The translations under genes and the position numbers were made by a program. A DNA stretch of 64,000 nucleotides from Moraxella catarrhalis (GTDB lineage Bacteria; Pseudomonadota; Gammaproteobacteria; Pseudomonadales; Moraxellaceae): contig NZ_LWAH01000013.1 in assembly GCF_001632285.1 (NCBI RefSeq), positions 124,001 through 188,000 of the forward strand, written 5' to 3'. The notes beneath the pieces were generated by a model that saw only the letters and a program-made list of their open reading frames with translations, was not told the origin of the DNA and made no database searches. Shown one piece after another: positions 29,501 to 39,018 of this stretch (position 1 is the stretch's first letter; each line of letters opens with the position of its first letter).

Positions 29501-30460
29501 ATTGACAGAATAAATGAACAAGGTATCCGCTTCTTCCATGTCAACGATGGCAATCAAGAGCCTGTGGTACAAGGGCGTAACGGCATTGATTCAAGTGCCT
29601 CAGGCAAGCACTCAGTGGCGATAGGTTTCCAGGCCAAGGCAGATGGTGAAGCCGCCGTTGCCATAGGCAGACAAACCCAAGCAGGCAACCAATCCATCGC
29701 CATCGGTGATAACGCACAAGCCACAGGCGATCAATCCATCGCCATCGGTACAGGCAATGTGGTAGCAGGTAAGCACTCTGGTGCCATCGGCGACCCAAGC
29801 ACTGTTAAGGCTGATAACAGTTACAGTGTGGGTAATAACAACCAGTTTACCGATGCCACTCAAACCGATGTCTTTGGTGTGGGCAATAACATCACCGTGA
29901 CCGAAAGTAACTCGGTTGCCTTAGGTTCAAACTCTGCCATCAGTGCAGGCACACACGCAGGCACACAAGCCAAAAAATCTGACGGCACAGCAGGTACAAC
30001 CACCACAGCAGGTGCCACAGGTACGGTTAAAGGCTTTGCTGGACAAACGGCGGTTGGTGCGGTCTCCGTGGGTGCCTCAGGTGCTGAACGCCGTATCCAA
30101 AATGTGGCAGCAGGTGAGGTCAGTGCCACCAGCACCGATGCGGTCAATGGTAGCCAGTTGTACAAAGCCACCCAAAGCATTGCCAACGCAACCAATGAGC
30201 TTGACCATCGTATCCACCAAAACGAAAATAAAGCCAATGCAGGGATTTCATCAGCGATGGCGATGGCGTCCATGCCACAAGCCTACATTCCTGGCAGATC
30301 CATGGTTACCGGGGGTATTGCCACCCACAACGGTCAAGGTGCGGTGGCAGTGGGACTGTCGAAGCTGTCGGATAATGGTCAATGGGTATTTAAAATCAAT
30401 GGTTCAGCCGATACCCAAGGCCATGTAGGGGCAGCAGTTGGTGCAGGTTTTCACTTTTAA
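23574..30460 (+). CDS. hag: Hag/MID-type trimeric autotransporter adhesin, phase-variable, OFF as sequenced
   Basis: The true start is the ATG at 23574 (AAGG nine bases upstream), which reads an extended signal peptide, [21 protein letters not shown] run of seven G (23657-23663) then puts the frame out: translation ends at TAA 23703 after 43 codons. With 8 (or 5) G it joins the long downstream frame through [20 protein letters not shown], a signal-peptide core. The mature part (about 2230 residues) has YadA-like head repeats (SIAIG type), several neck motifs such as [11 protein letters not shown], long stalk repeats, a second head near residues 1980-2090, and a YadA membrane anchor ending [13 protein letters not shown]. 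Hag/MID of M. catarrhalis is a haemagglutinin, adhesin and IgD-binding protein; those activities are assigned by homology only. Confidence 0.9.
23657..23663 (+). repeat. poly-G contingency tract of hag (7 G)
   Basis: Seven consecutive G lie at codons 28-30 of hag. The downstream frame is entered only with 3n+2 G (5, 8, 11). Seven therefore gives the OFF state. Confidence 0.92.
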
Positions 30461-30517
30461 GCCATAAATCGCAAGATTTTACTTAAAAATCAATCTCACC
30501 ATAGTTGTATAAAACAG

Positions 30518-30555
30518 CATCAGCATCAGTCATATTACTGATGCTGATGTTTTTT
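30518..30555 (+). terminator. terminator of hag
   Basis: The perfect 13-bp arms CATCAGCATCAGT and ACTGATGCTGATG are followed by six T. Confidence 0.92.
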
Positions 30556-30796
30556 ATCACTTAAACCATTTTACCGCTCAAGTGATTATCTTTCACCATG
30601 ACCAAATCGCCATTGATCATAGGTAAACTTATTGAGTAAATTTTATCAATGTAGTTGTTAGATATGGTTAAAATTGTGCCATTGACCAAAAATGACCGAT
30701 TTATCCCGAAAATTTCTGATTATGATCACTTTTCATAAATTTCCCCAATTTGTCTTTATAAATATCCCAAGAAATGGTATTATTTTATTGCCATCA

Positions 30797-30863
30797 GCAT
30801 ATGCGACAACTCATCGTATCATCTTTTTATCATAAAAATGCAAATAGGCATATGCATTTTTTT
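30797..30863 (+). promoter_or_regulatory. attenuator-like leader of purH
   Basis: AAAAATGCA (30834-30842) and TGCATTTTT (30853-30861) with a run of seven T form a terminator 47 bases before the purH ATG. An identical palindromic octamer GCATATGC occurs at 30797-30804 and again at 30848-30855, overlapping the terminator's 3' arm. The two octamers can pair with each other and would then prevent the terminator. The regulatory role is inferred. Confidence 0.45.
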
Positions 30864-30909
30864 GAATTAAACTTACGCATCTTTCATTATGGGAATTAGG
30901 TCAGTAATT

Positions 30910-32508
30910 ATGACAAAAAATTATGCATTATTATCCGTCTCAGATAAAACGCAAATCGTTGAATTTGCCCAAGGTTTGGTAGAATCCGGCTTTGGTATTT
31001 TATCCACAGGTGGTACTTTTAAACTCTTAAAAGAACATGGGATTGACGCCATTGAGGTTTCTGCCCATACAGGTTTTGCTGAAATGATGGATGGTCGTGT
31101 TAAGACCCTACATCCCAAAATTCACGGTGGTATTTTGGGCCGTCGTGGCATTGATGATGCCATTATGAATGAACATGGCATTGATCGCATTGATATCGTT
31201 GTCGTGAATTTATATCCATTTGCCAACACGGTTGCCAAAGACGGTGTTGTTATGTCTGATGCGATTGAAAATATTGATATTGGTGGGCCTGCTATGGTAC
31301 GCTCAGCCGCCAAAAATCATGCCCATGTTGGTATTATCACCAGCCCAAATGACTACTCACGCATCCTAGATGAACTAAAAAACCAAGGTCATTTAAGCCA
31401 CAACACTCGTTTTGATTTGGCAGTCAAAGCATTTGAACACACTGCCGCCTATGATGGTATGATTGCCAGCTGGCTAGGTGCACGCTTACCAGTGGATAAA
31501 GAGACGGCACCCAGTGATGATGCCACTGCAACCACTCAATTTTCACGCACTTTTAATCACCAATTCACCAAAGCACAAGAGCTTAGATATGGCGAAAACC
31601 CACATCAGTCAGCAGCCTTTTATGTAGATGATCATGCAACAGAAGCGTCTGTTGCGACTGCACAGCAACTACAAGGTAAAGCGTTGTCTTATAATAATAT
31701 TGCTGATACCGATGCGGCACTTGAGTGTGTCAAATCTTTTACCACGCCTGCTTGTGTGATTGTCAAACATGCCAATCCTTGTGGTGTTGCAACATCAGAA
31801 AACGGTATTTTAGATGCTTATCATTTAGCGTATGCAACCGACCCTGAATCTGCCTTTGGTGGCATTATTGCCTTTAACCGAGAATTAGACAGTGATACAG
31901 CCCGTACCATCGTTGAGCGTCAATTTGTTGAAGTCATCATCGCACCAAGCATCGCTGAAGGTGTTCTAGAAATTACAAGCAGTAAAAAAAATGTACGCAT
32001 CTTGGTATGTGGTGAGTTGCCACAGCCGACACAGCGGGCAGCTCAATTTGACCTAAAACGAGTCAATGGCGGTCTACTTGTCCAAAATCAAGATTTGGGC
32101 ATGATTGATAAATCAGACCTAAAAGTCGTCACCGAGCGTGTGCCATCAGATGCCGAGCTTGATGATTTGCTCTTTGCTTGGAAAGTTGCCAAATATGTCA
32201 AATCCAATGCCATTGTTTATGCCAAAAATCATCAAACCATTGGCGTGGGTGCAGGTCAAATGAGCCGTGTTAATTCAGCACGCATTGCTGCAATTAAAGC
32301 AGAACATGCAGGGCTTGTTGTTGAGGGTGCGGTGATGGCCTCTGATGCATTCTTCCCCTTCCGTGATGGTATTGATAATGCCGCTGCTGCTGGCATCAAA
32401 TGCATCATTCAGCCAGGTGGCTCAATGCGTGATGCAGAGGTGATTGCCGCTGCTAATGAGCATGGTATCGCCATGGTCTTTACAGGTATGCGTCATTTCC
32501 GCCATTGA
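30910..32508 (+). CDS. purH: bifunctional AICAR transformylase / IMP cyclohydrolase
   Basis: The protein carries out the last two steps of IMP synthesis. The N-terminal cyclohydrolase starts with [20 protein letters not shown] and has [11 protein letters not shown]. The C-terminal transformylase has KHANPCGVA and ends in MRHFRH, as PurH proteins do. I chose ATG 30910 over 30889 because the family starts directly at this segment. The length of 532 residues is normal. It is monocistronic, with a leader hairpin upstream and a perfect palindromic terminator downstream shared with convergent ppiD. Confidence 0.95.
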   Translation: MTKNYALLSVSDKTQIVEFAQGLVESGFGILSTGGTFKLLKEHGIDAIEVSAHTGFAEMMDGRVKTLHPKIHGGILGRRGIDDAIMNEHGIDRIDIVVVNLYPFANTVAKDGVVMSDAIENIDIGGPAMVRSAAKNHAHVGIITSPNDYSRILDELKNQGHLSHNTRFDLAVKAFEHTAAYDGMIASWLGARLPVDKETAPSDDATATTQFSRTFNHQFTKAQELRYGENPHQSAAFYVDDHATEASVATAQQLQGKALSYNNIADTDAALECVKSFTTPACVIVKHANPCGVATSENGILDAYHLAYATDPESAFGGIIAFNRELDSDTARTIVERQFVEVIIAPSIAEGVLEITSSKKNVRILVCGELPQPTQRAAQFDLKRVNGGLLVQNQDLGMIDKSDLKVVTERVPSDAELDDLLFAWKVAKYVKSNAIVYAKNHQTIGVGAGQMSRVNSARIAAIKAEHAGLVVEGAVMASDAFFPFRDGIDNAAAAGIKCIIQPGGSMRDAEVIAAANEHGIAMVFTGMRHFRH

Positions 32509-32568
32509 GACGACCAAAATCGATGGTGTGTATCTGATACACCCATCACTCTTTAAACGATACAAATT

Positions 32569-32592
32569 AAAAGCCCAAAATTTTGGGCTTTT
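32569..32592. terminator. bidirectional terminator between purH and ppiD
   Basis: A perfect 24-base palindrome of AAAAGCCCAAAA and its complement, T-rich on both sides. Confidence 0.88.
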
Positions 32593-32621
32593 ATCTGTTA
32601 AAAACTGTATAACGCTTAGTC

Positions 32622-32649
32622 AAAACTACTGTGTTAAAACTACTGTGCC
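32622..32649. repeat. 14-bp tandem duplication across the ppiD stop
   Basis: AAAACTACTGTGTT is followed by AAAACTACTGTGCC. The second copy holds the reverse-strand stop codon at 32640-32642. Confidence 0.85.
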
Positions 32650-34493
32650 TTGAGTGCGTCTTGGTTGATAACAAGCTCGCTGCTTTCACGCAAATAATGC
32701 ACATAGTCCTCCAACTGGTCGGCACCGACATTATCTCGAATCACCGCCACAGCACGCAGACGGTCGGTGGCTGAAAGCTGGGATTCGCTGCTGTCATTGA
32801 CAACACCTCCAACGATCACACTTGCACCCTCTTCGGTTTGCACTGCCCAAACATCATACCCCTCTGCACTGCGATTTAAGAATAAACTGGCAAGCTCAAG
32901 TGGGCTTAGCAAGGGGTTCATGCGTGTGGTCATACCAATATTGGCAGAGGTAGTCATCAAAGCGGTCACACCTGAATTTTTAGCCTCATCAGCCACTTTT
33001 TTGGCATCTGCCATCGCAAGCTCAATGGCTTTTTGTTTGGCAAGTGTCTGTTTGATTTGTGCTTTGGCTTCATCAAATGTCAATGGGCGTTCTGCTTCAT
33101 AATTGGTTGGCTGTACCCAAACATTTTTCTCACCCAAAGAAATATTTGGGCTGACGCCTTGATCTTGAATGGTAAAATCATCAAAAGCAGCAGCAATTAC
33201 TGCTGGCTGTGGTAAAGCGGTCGTATTGTTGGTTTGTGGATAGGCAATGATTTGCTTGACTTGTACGCCAGCTTCTTTGGCAATATCAGCCACGCCCATG
33301 CCGTCAGTTGCCATCGTATTAATCTTGGCAGATAAATCTGCAAAGGCTTGATCACGCTTAAGTTTGGCAGCTCTATCCATCAATTGATCACGCATACTTG
33401 CAATATTTGGTGTATCGTTACTGACTTTAGTCACCTTAAAAATATGATAGCCAAATCCTGTTTGGACAGGTTGACTGATCTGACCTACGCTCAGACCTGA
33501 CAAAGCCTGCTCAACACCAGTAGCATATTCCCCAAATACTGATGGGTTAAAGCTACCAATCACACCACCATTTGAGCCACTTGGATCATCAGAATGAGCT
33601 TTTGCCAAAGCTTCAAATGACTCGCCAGCATTGAGTTTTGATTGGATTTTGGCAGCACGATTTTGAGCATCTGGACCTGTCAATAAAATCTGTGCCAACT
33701 CCCGACCATCCGTTATGCCATTTTCTCGAAGGTAGTTGGCGTACTGTGCATTGATCTCTTGTTCGGTGGGCGTACCAACACTCAATACATTTGGGTCTAA
33801 TTCAATGTAGCTTAGATCCACTGTCGCAGGCTTGATTAACTTGTCTTGATGTTCATCAAAATAGGCTTGAATTTGTGCATCGCTGATTTGCACTTGATCA
33901 ACATAGTCCTGCCAATGATATCGATGTACCCAAACCTCACGCGCCTCTAATTGCAAATCAATCAATTTTGAGACTTCGCTATTTGGATAAATTGCCGTAC
34001 CAACGATACCAGTAATCAGCTGACGCAAGCTTAATCGCAGTCGTTCTATGGCAAATAAAACATCTTTGGTCAGTCCGTTTTGTTGCAGATAAGCTGCAAA
34101 ACGATCATTTGAAAATTGCCCATTGTCATGAAAAACTTCATAATGTTGTAAAATCTGCGTAATCATCTCATCAGAGACCGTCATACCCAAATATGACGCC
34201 TGATTTTCAAGCAATGCTTTATCCGTTAATCGCTTTAAAATCAGCTGCTGTAGTGCGTGTTCATTAATCAAGCTGGCATCAACACCCTGTTCAATCAAAG
34301 CATTACGCTCAGCATTAACCTCCGCTTGAAAGGTTGCGACATCTACCACCTGATTACCGACTTTAATTAGCTCATTTGGTTGAATGGTGTGTCCACCAAA
34401 GGTACCCACACCCAAAAAAGCCATCGGTATCAAAGTGCCTACCAAAACCAGCCGACCCGGCCAGCTTTTTAAGAAGTTACGCATATTTTCCAT
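32640..34493 (-). CDS. ppiD: periplasmic folding chaperone PpiD
   Basis: This 617-residue protein is anchored by one N-terminal membrane helix (WPGRLVLVGTLIPMAFLGVG) with the bulk in the periplasm. A SurA-like N-terminal chaperone region precedes a parvulin domain at about residues 260-365 (LAKAHSDDPSGSNGGVIGSF and GFGYHIFKVTKV). PpiD assists outer-membrane and secreted proteins leaving the Sec translocon; its parvulin domain is often inactive. A start nine bases further in (MRNFLKSW) is possible. In E. coli ppiD follows hupB. Here hupB lies just upstream on the same strand with a terminator between them, so the order is conserved. Confidence 0.92.
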   Translation of the reverse strand: MENMRNFLKSWPGRLVLVGTLIPMAFLGVGTFGGHTIQPNELIKVGNQVVDVATFQAEVNAERNALIEQGVDASLINEHALQQLILKRLTDKALLENQASYLGMTVSDEMITQILQHYEVFHDNGQFSNDRFAAYLQQNGLTKDVLFAIERLRLSLRQLITGIVGTAIYPNSEVSKLIDLQLEAREVWVHRYHWQDYVDQVQISDAQIQAYFDEHQDKLIKPATVDLSYIELDPNVLSVGTPTEQEINAQYANYLRENGITDGRELAQILLTGPDAQNRAAKIQSKLNAGESFEALAKAHSDDPSGSNGGVIGSFNPSVFGEYATGVEQALSGLSVGQISQPVQTGFGYHIFKVTKVSNDTPNIASMRDQLMDRAAKLKRDQAFADLSAKINTMATDGMGVADIAKEAGVQVKQIIAYPQTNNTTALPQPAVIAAAFDDFTIQDQGVSPNISLGEKNVWVQPTNYEAERPLTFDEAKAQIKQTLAKQKAIELAMADAKKVADEAKNSGVTALMTTSANIGMTTRMNPLLSPLELASLFLNRSAEGYDVWAVQTEEGASVIVGGVVNDSSESQLSATDRLRAVAVIRDNVGADQLEDYVHYLRESSELVINQDALKAQ

Positions 34494-34608
34494 AGGTTTG
34501 CTATACTCTACAAATCAGTCGGTGTTACAAATAACATAGTGATAATAAAATTTATATATCATACGCTAATTTATCAGATTTCTCAAAACACTTTTTGTAA
34601 TTTGACAT

Positions 34609-34639
34609 AAAAAAGCCGCCCAATTGGAGCGACTTTTTT
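34609..34639 (-). terminator. terminator of hupB
   Basis: On the reverse strand AAAAAAG, a GC-rich stem with G-U pairs, and CTTTTTT form a hairpin 20 bases after the hupB stop. Confidence 0.8.
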
Positions 34640-34657
34640 GTGTCATCATCAAGTCAA

Positions 34658-34930
34658 TCAGTTGACTGATTCTTTTAGGACTTTACCTGCTTTAAAGCTA
34701 GGTACTTTACTGGCTGCAATTTGGATTGCTTCGCCAGTTTTTGGATTACGGCCCATACGAGCAGCACGCTCTTTGACGCTGAAAGTACCAAAACCAACCA
34801 ATACGACATCATCGCCACGCTGTAATGCACCTTGAACACTTTCAGTAAATGCATTAACCGCCTTGGCAGCTTGCTCTTTGGTTAGGCCAGCACTTTGTGC
34901 AATACTATCTACCAATTCAGACTTATTCAT
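34658..34930 (-). CDS. hupB: nucleoid protein HU
   Basis: This 90-residue protein is a complete HU/IHF-family DNA-bending protein: [20 protein letters not shown], then [20 protein letters not shown] with the DNA-contacting arm and a [21 protein letters not shown]-terminus. HU rather than IHF is indicated by length, by the arm sequence and by the position before ppiD. GAGGGTAT precedes the ATG at a good distance. It is monocistronic with its own terminator. Confidence 0.95.
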   Translation of the reverse strand: MNKSELVDSIAQSAGLTKEQAAKAVNAFTESVQGALQRGDDVVLVGFGTFSVKERAARMGRNPKTGEAIQIAASKVPSFKAGKVLKESVN

Positions 34931-35405
34931 AATATACCCTCTTTACATTAAATGAAAATTTTTCATGCTAAGTTACCAAAGCATCTTTTTATAAGGACGC
35001 ATTTTAAAAGTATCCTTGAGCTTTTACAAGTGCTAAATACAAAATTTTGCAGAAAAATGATAAAAATTTATCATCCTTGGGCAAAATCATATCAAGCCAC
35101 GACTACCTTTATAACAATCACAGTAACAATAAGCAAGTAAAATTACATATTTTTATGTAAAAACTGTAAAAAAATGCTATTTTTATGCCTAAATATACAG
35201 TAATATGAATAAAATTTATTGATCACAGTATCCAGCTTTCTAAAGCTTAAGTCAGCTGTAACATTTGCAATATTGACACCCAATCAAAGCATCGGTATCT
35301 TAACCTTGCATTATGATAGCAAAATTATCATATTTTATGAACTTTTAAGCCGACTTGACTGGCAATGTGCGATTAAAATTAAAGTTATTATTTTTAGGAA
35401 AATTT
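34931..35405. other. divergent AT-rich spacer between hupB and the SCP2-like gene
   Basis: About 475 bases, strongly AT-rich. It should hold both promoters. No RNA gene, repeat or conserved operator was recognised. Confidence 0.4.
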
Positions 35406-36083
35406 ATGACAACCGAGCATTCAAATACAATCAACCCTCATGCCAACGGAGGCATCGTCTCAAAAAGCTTGCTGAGTATTGTATTAATTTTTATTGAATC
35501 TGCACTAACATTAATGTTACGCTTTGATCCAAAACTACGCCAATTGGCTTATCCGCTTGCCAAATCTGGTACAGTTGTCTGCATTCGCTCGTATTTACCA
35601 CATATCACGATTTATGCCACCTTTGGCTATCGAGGGATTTTATTAGACAATGAATTGCCCGAAGATAAGCCAACCGCCGACATCACCATCAATGGTTATA
35701 GCTTCCAGCTGATTAATACCCTAATCAATCATAACCCCGATCATGTCGATGCCCTACAAATTCGTGGCGATGCAGCATTGGTTGAAAATCTAAAAGCACT
35801 CATGGTTCGTATGGGTGTTGGCGGCAGTATTCAAAGTATATTATCAAAGGTTACAGGCGGCAATAAACAAAAACCCACCCCCGAACAAAAAGCCGAAAAA
35901 ATTGCCAATTATCAATTAAAAATCAATGAACAAGCTGAGCGTATTGATACTTTATCTATGGAAAATAAACGCTTAGCCATTCAGCTGGCAGAGCAAAAAA
36001 GTAAAAATAAAACCACTTTTATTGTTATGGTCATTGCCATCATTGTGGCAGTGGTGAGTATTATTATGCATTTTGTGATTTAA
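35406..36083 (+). CDS. tail-anchored protein with SCP2-like domain and coiled coil
   Basis: This is a 225-residue protein of no assigned family. Residues about 30-145 have the layout of an SCP2 lipid-binding domain, with segments alike in pattern to UbiJ: LMLRFDPKLRQLAYPLAKSG, ADITINGYSFQLINTL and LQIRGDAALVENLKALM. A predicted coiled coil (KINEQAERIDTLSMENKRLA) follows, then one C-terminal membrane helix (TFIVMVIAIIVAVVSIIMHF). It should therefore be tethered to the inner membrane facing the cytoplasm. TTAGGAAAA supports ATG 35406. The SCP2 assignment is my reading of the pattern and needs a profile search; a quinone-lipid role would be speculation. Confidence 0.6.
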   Translation: MTTEHSNTINPHANGGIVSKSLLSIVLIFIESALTLMLRFDPKLRQLAYPLAKSGTVVCIRSYLPHITIYATFGYRGILLDNELPEDKPTADITINGYSFQLINTLINHNPDHVDALQIRGDAALVENLKALMVRMGVGGSIQSILSKVTGGNKQKPTPEQKAEKIANYQLKINEQAERIDTLSMENKRLAIQLAEQKSKNKTTFIVMVIAIIVAVVSIIMHFVI

Positions 36084-36090
36084 ACCTGAT

Positions 36091-36131
36091 GATTTTATTA
36101 ATTTGTTATAATATAACAAATTAATAAAATC
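36091..36131. repeat. 19-bp perfect inverted repeat
   Basis: GATTTTATTAATTTGTTAT, a 3-base loop, then its exact reverse complement. It lies immediately before the terminator of the SCP2-like gene and upstream of the isc promoter. Confidence 0.92.
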
Positions 36132-36165
36132 AATCCATTAGATTAAAATATCTGATGGATTTTTT
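36132..36165 (+). terminator. terminator of the SCP2-like gene
   Basis: AATCCATTAGAT and ATCTGATGGATT form a hairpin with one G-U pair, followed by a T run. Confidence 0.8.
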
Positions 36166-36177
36166 CTTGCTTTAATC

Positions 36178-36206
36178 TTGACCTATTTACTCGGAATTAT
36201 TATAAT
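36178..36206 (+). promoter_or_regulatory. isc promoter with IscR type 1-like site
   Basis: TTGACC (36178-36183) and TATAAT (36201-36206) are 17 bases apart. The core TTGACCTATTTACTCGGAAT closely resembles the E. coli iscR promoter region bound by [2Fe-2S]-IscR. A second similar core, TTGACCAAAATTAGGCAAT, lies at 36245-36263, just before the iscR start. Autorepression by IscR is inferred. Confidence 0.78.
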
Positions 36207-36278
36207 AACGCCATTCACCATCAAAATTTTTATCAATGCTTATATTGACCAAAATTAGGCAATTATGGAAGTATTTCA

Positions 36279-36785
36279 ATGCGTTTAACAACTCGTGGAC
36301 GGTATGCCGTCACTGCCTTATTGGATTTGGCTGTCCAAGAGAGTCGCCATCAAGGCGCAGTGTCTTTATCAGACATTGCCAAACGCCAGTCCATCTCCAT
36401 ATCTTATTTAGAGCAGCTGTTTTCAAAACTGCGTAAAAAAGGATTGGTGAATAGTACTCGTGGTGCTTTGGGCGGTTATCATTTAGCAAAACCACTTGAA
36501 GATATTGACATCATGAGCATTATTACCGCCGTTGATGAAAGCATCAATGCCACTCAGTGTGGCGGAAAAGGCAACTGCCAAGATGGCGCAATGTGCTTGA
36601 CACATGATTTATGGCACAATCTGTCTCATCATATTGAAAGCTATCTTAAAAAAGTGACTTTGGCACAGCTTTTAGAAACCAAAAATACACAAACCATCGC
36701 TGATCGCCAAGTCAATCGCCTACATCAGTTTGAAAAAGATAATTCACAAATCACAACCATCACTTTAATTGGGAATCCAGCATGA
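36279..36785 (+). CDS. iscR: Fe-S cluster regulator IscR
   Basis: This 168-residue Rrf2-family regulator has an N-terminal winged helix ([20 protein letters not shown]) and the cluster ligands Cys94, Cys100 and Cys106 with His109, in the same spacing as E. coli Cys92/98/104/His107. It senses Fe-S status through a [2Fe-2S] cluster and represses the isc operon. GGAAG precedes the ATG. Its stop overlaps the iscS start. It is the first gene of iscRSUA-hscBA-fdx. Confidence 0.97.
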   Translation: MRLTTRGRYAVTALLDLAVQESRHQGAVSLSDIAKRQSISISYLEQLFSKLRKKGLVNSTRGALGGYHLAKPLEDIDIMSIITAVDESINATQCGGKGNCQDGAMCLTHDLWHNLSHHIESYLKKVTLAQLLETKNTQTIADRQVNRLHQFEKDNSQITTITLIGNPA

Positions 36786-38005
36786 GCCAGACTTCACTCA
36801 TCTATTTAGACTACGCCGCCACAACACCTGTTGCCAAAGAGGTCGCAGATAAAATGGTCAATTATCTTACCTTTGAGGGCATTTTTGGTAACCCCGCTTC
36901 ACGCTCGCATGGCTTTGGCTGGCAAGCAGAAGAAGCTGTTGAAAATGCACGCTTACAAATCGCTGAAACGGTTGGCGCCGACCCAAGAGAAATTGTTTTT
37001 ACTTCAGGGGCAACCGAATCAGATAATTTGGCAATCAAAGGCGTGGCACATTTTTATGAAGGTCGTGGCAGACACATCATTACCAGTAAAATTGAACACA
37101 AAGCGGTACTGGATACTTGCCGTCAATTAGAACAAGAAGGCTTTGAGATTACTTATCTTGAGCCTGAAGCAGGTACAGGCTTAATTTACCCAGAACAAGT
37201 TGAAAACGCATTGCGTGATGACACTATCTTGGTGAGTTTGATGGCAGTCAATAATGAGCTTGGTACCATTACCGATATCGCTGCCATTGGTGAAATCACA
37301 CGCGCAAAAGGTGTGTTATTTCATGTGGATGCTGCCCAAGCAGTTGGCAAAATTAAAATCAACCTCGGTGAGCTTAAAGTAGATCTGATGAGCTTTAGCG
37401 GTCATAAAATCTATGGTCCAAAAGGCATCGGTGCATTGTATGTTGGTCGTAAGCCACGCGTGCGTATCAAAGCTGAACAACATGGTGGCGGTCATGAGCG
37501 TGGTATGCGTTCAGGCACTTTGGCAACGCACCAAATTGTTGGCATGGGAGAGGCGTTTGCTTTATCTGTACAACGATTTGACGAAGACCATACGCACATC
37601 AAAGCACTGCGAGATAAACTTTGGCATGGCTTACAAGATATCGAAGAAGTTTATTTAAATGGCTCAATGGAGCATGGCGTTCCTAATATCATCAATGTTA
37701 GCTTTAATTTTGTTGAAGGCGAAAGCTTGATGATGAGCCTAAAAGACTTGGCGGTATCATCAGGGTCTGCCTGTACTTCAGCGACGCTTGAGCCTTCTTA
37801 TGTCTTGCGTGCGATTGGTCGCCCTGATGAGCTTGCCCATTCATCTATCCGCTTTAGTATTGGTCGCTACACAACCGAGCAAGACATTGATTTGGTATTA
37901 AGCCAAATCCATGAAGCGGTTGATAAATTGCGTGAATTATCCCCACTTTGGGATATGTTTAAAGAAGGCATTGACCTAAATACCGTTGAGTGGCAAGAGC
38001 ATTAA
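36782..38005 (+). CDS. iscS: cysteine desulfurase IscS
   Basis: This PLP enzyme removes sulfur from cysteine for Fe-S clusters and tRNA thiolation. The PLP lysine is in [12 protein letters not shown], and the persulfide cysteine is in [20 protein letters not shown]. The length of 407 residues is normal. The ATG overlaps the iscR stop. It probably also feeds MnmA (46167 in this window). A spacer of 176 bases with a hairpin separates it from iscU. Confidence 0.97.
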   Translation: MSQTSLIYLDYAATTPVAKEVADKMVNYLTFEGIFGNPASRSHGFGWQAEEAVENARLQIAETVGADPREIVFTSGATESDNLAIKGVAHFYEGRGRHIITSKIEHKAVLDTCRQLEQEGFEITYLEPEAGTGLIYPEQVENALRDDTILVSLMAVNNELGTITDIAAIGEITRAKGVLFHVDAAQAVGKIKINLGELKVDLMSFSGHKIYGPKGIGALYVGRKPRVRIKAEQHGGGHERGMRSGTLATHQIVGMGEAFALSVQRFDEDHTHIKALRDKLWHGLQDIEEVYLNGSMEHGVPNIINVSFNFVEGESLMMSLKDLAVSSGSACTSATLEPSYVLRAIGRPDELAHSSIRFSIGRYTTEQDIDLVLSQIHEAVDKLRELSPLWDMFKEGIDLNTVEWQEH

Positions 38006-38181
38006 TCCGCCAAAAACTCAGTCATATTTTTGGGCAGATTTTGCACAATTGTTTAAAATTATTCTAAAGTTAGACCCATATCAACCATTTACACAAAACC
38101 TAAATAGCAAGATGAGGCAGTTAATCCATTAAGTCATTAAATGCCTCAATCAAGTTAAACTTAACTATAAGAGAGTCAATT

Positions 38182-38565
38182 ATGGCATATTCAGATAAAG
38201 TTATTGATCACTATGAAAATCCACGCAATGTGGGCAATTTGGATAAAGCTGCCAAAAATGTCGGCACAGGCATGGTCGGAGCCCCCGCCTGTGGCGATGT
38301 GATGCGTTTGCAAATTCAAGTGAGTGATGATGGCATCATTGAAGATGCTAAATTTAAAACTTATGGCTGTGGCTCAGCGATTGCCTCAAGCTCATTGGTC
38401 ACAGAATGGCTAAAAGGCAAAACACTTGACCAAGCTGCCGCCATTAAAAATAAAGACATTGCCAATGAGCTTGCCTTACCGCCTGTCAAAGTACATTGCT
38501 CAGTACTGGCAGAAGATGCCATCAAGGCCGCCATTGAAGATTATCAAACCAAAGCACAAGCATAA
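38182..38565 (+). CDS. iscU: Fe-S cluster scaffold IscU
   Basis: This 127-residue scaffold has the three cluster cysteines Cys37 (GAPACGDVM), Cys63 (YGCGSAIASSS) and Cys106 (VHCSVLAEDA), plus Asp39. The HscA-binding segment LPPVKVHC is conserved. IscU receives sulfur from IscS and passes clusters on with HscA/HscB. AGAGAG precedes the ATG. Confidence 0.97.
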   Translation: MAYSDKVIDHYENPRNVGNLDKAAKNVGTGMVGAPACGDVMRLQIQVSDDGIIEDAKFKTYGCGSAIASSSLVTEWLKGKTLDQAAAIKNKDIANELALPPVKVHCSVLAEDAIKAAIEDYQTKAQA

Positions 38566-38674
38566 ATAAGCCCAACTATCCAGATAATCTAAACTGTAAC
38601 GGTTGGTTTTGATGAATCAGCATATCAAAATGTAGTCAATTTCATCAATTTCATAGGTAAACAAAGGAGTCGCT

Positions 38675-38995
38675 ATGATCAATTTAACCACACAAGCAGC
38701 ACAACATATTAAAGATTTTCTTGAAAATCGTGGTAGCGGTGTTGGTATTCGAGTTGGTGTACGCACAGCTGGCTGTTCTGGTCTTGCTTATGTACTTGAA
38801 TTTGTGGACGACCCAAATAATAGTGATGAGCGTTTTGAATCGCACGGCGTATCGGTATTTATTGACCCCAAAAGCTTGGTGTATCTAAACGGACTACAAA
38901 TGGATTATGTCACAGAAGGCCTAAACTCTGGCTTTAAGTTCACCAATCCCAATCAAACAGGCGAATGTGGTTGTGGTGAATCATTTACCGTTTAA
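38675..38995 (+). CDS. iscA: A-type Fe-S carrier IscA
   Basis: This 106-residue protein has the A-type cysteine triad: Cys34 (TAGCSGLAY), Cys98 and Cys100 (ECGCGESF). It carries clusters or iron to apo-proteins. AAAGGAG is a strong ribosome site. It sits between iscU and hscB, as in E. coli. Confidence 0.96.
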   Translation: MINLTTQAAQHIKDFLENRGSGVGIRVGVRTAGCSGLAYVLEFVDDPNNSDERFESHGVSVFIDPKSLVYLNGLQMDYVTEGLNSGFKFTNPNQTGECGCGESFTV

Positions 38996-39018
38996 TCGCC
39001 AATCTTGATAAGGAATTT

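Larger units (their letters stand above)
30461..30909 (+). other. spacer between hag and purH
   Basis: This spacer holds the hag terminator and the purH leader with a terminator-like hairpin (both listed). The stretch 30560-30790 is AT-rich and shows no recognised gene. Confidence 0.5.

Noticed and set aside
24667..29863. Many long reverse-strand open frames opposite hag
   Set aside because: They are rich in Leu, Val, Ser and Pro as mirror images of the low-stop coding strand and have no ribosome sites or known motifs.
24600..30400. CRISPR array or direct-repeat system within the repetitive 24.6-30.4 kb region
   Set aside because: The repeats are diverged coding repeats of the autotransporter stalk, not short identical repeats with unique spacers. 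No array was seen anywhere in the window.
23738..30460. hag beginning at the internal GTG at 23738
   Set aside because: This start leaves out the first half of the extended signal peptide; the upstream ATG with ribosome site and the G tract explain the true start.
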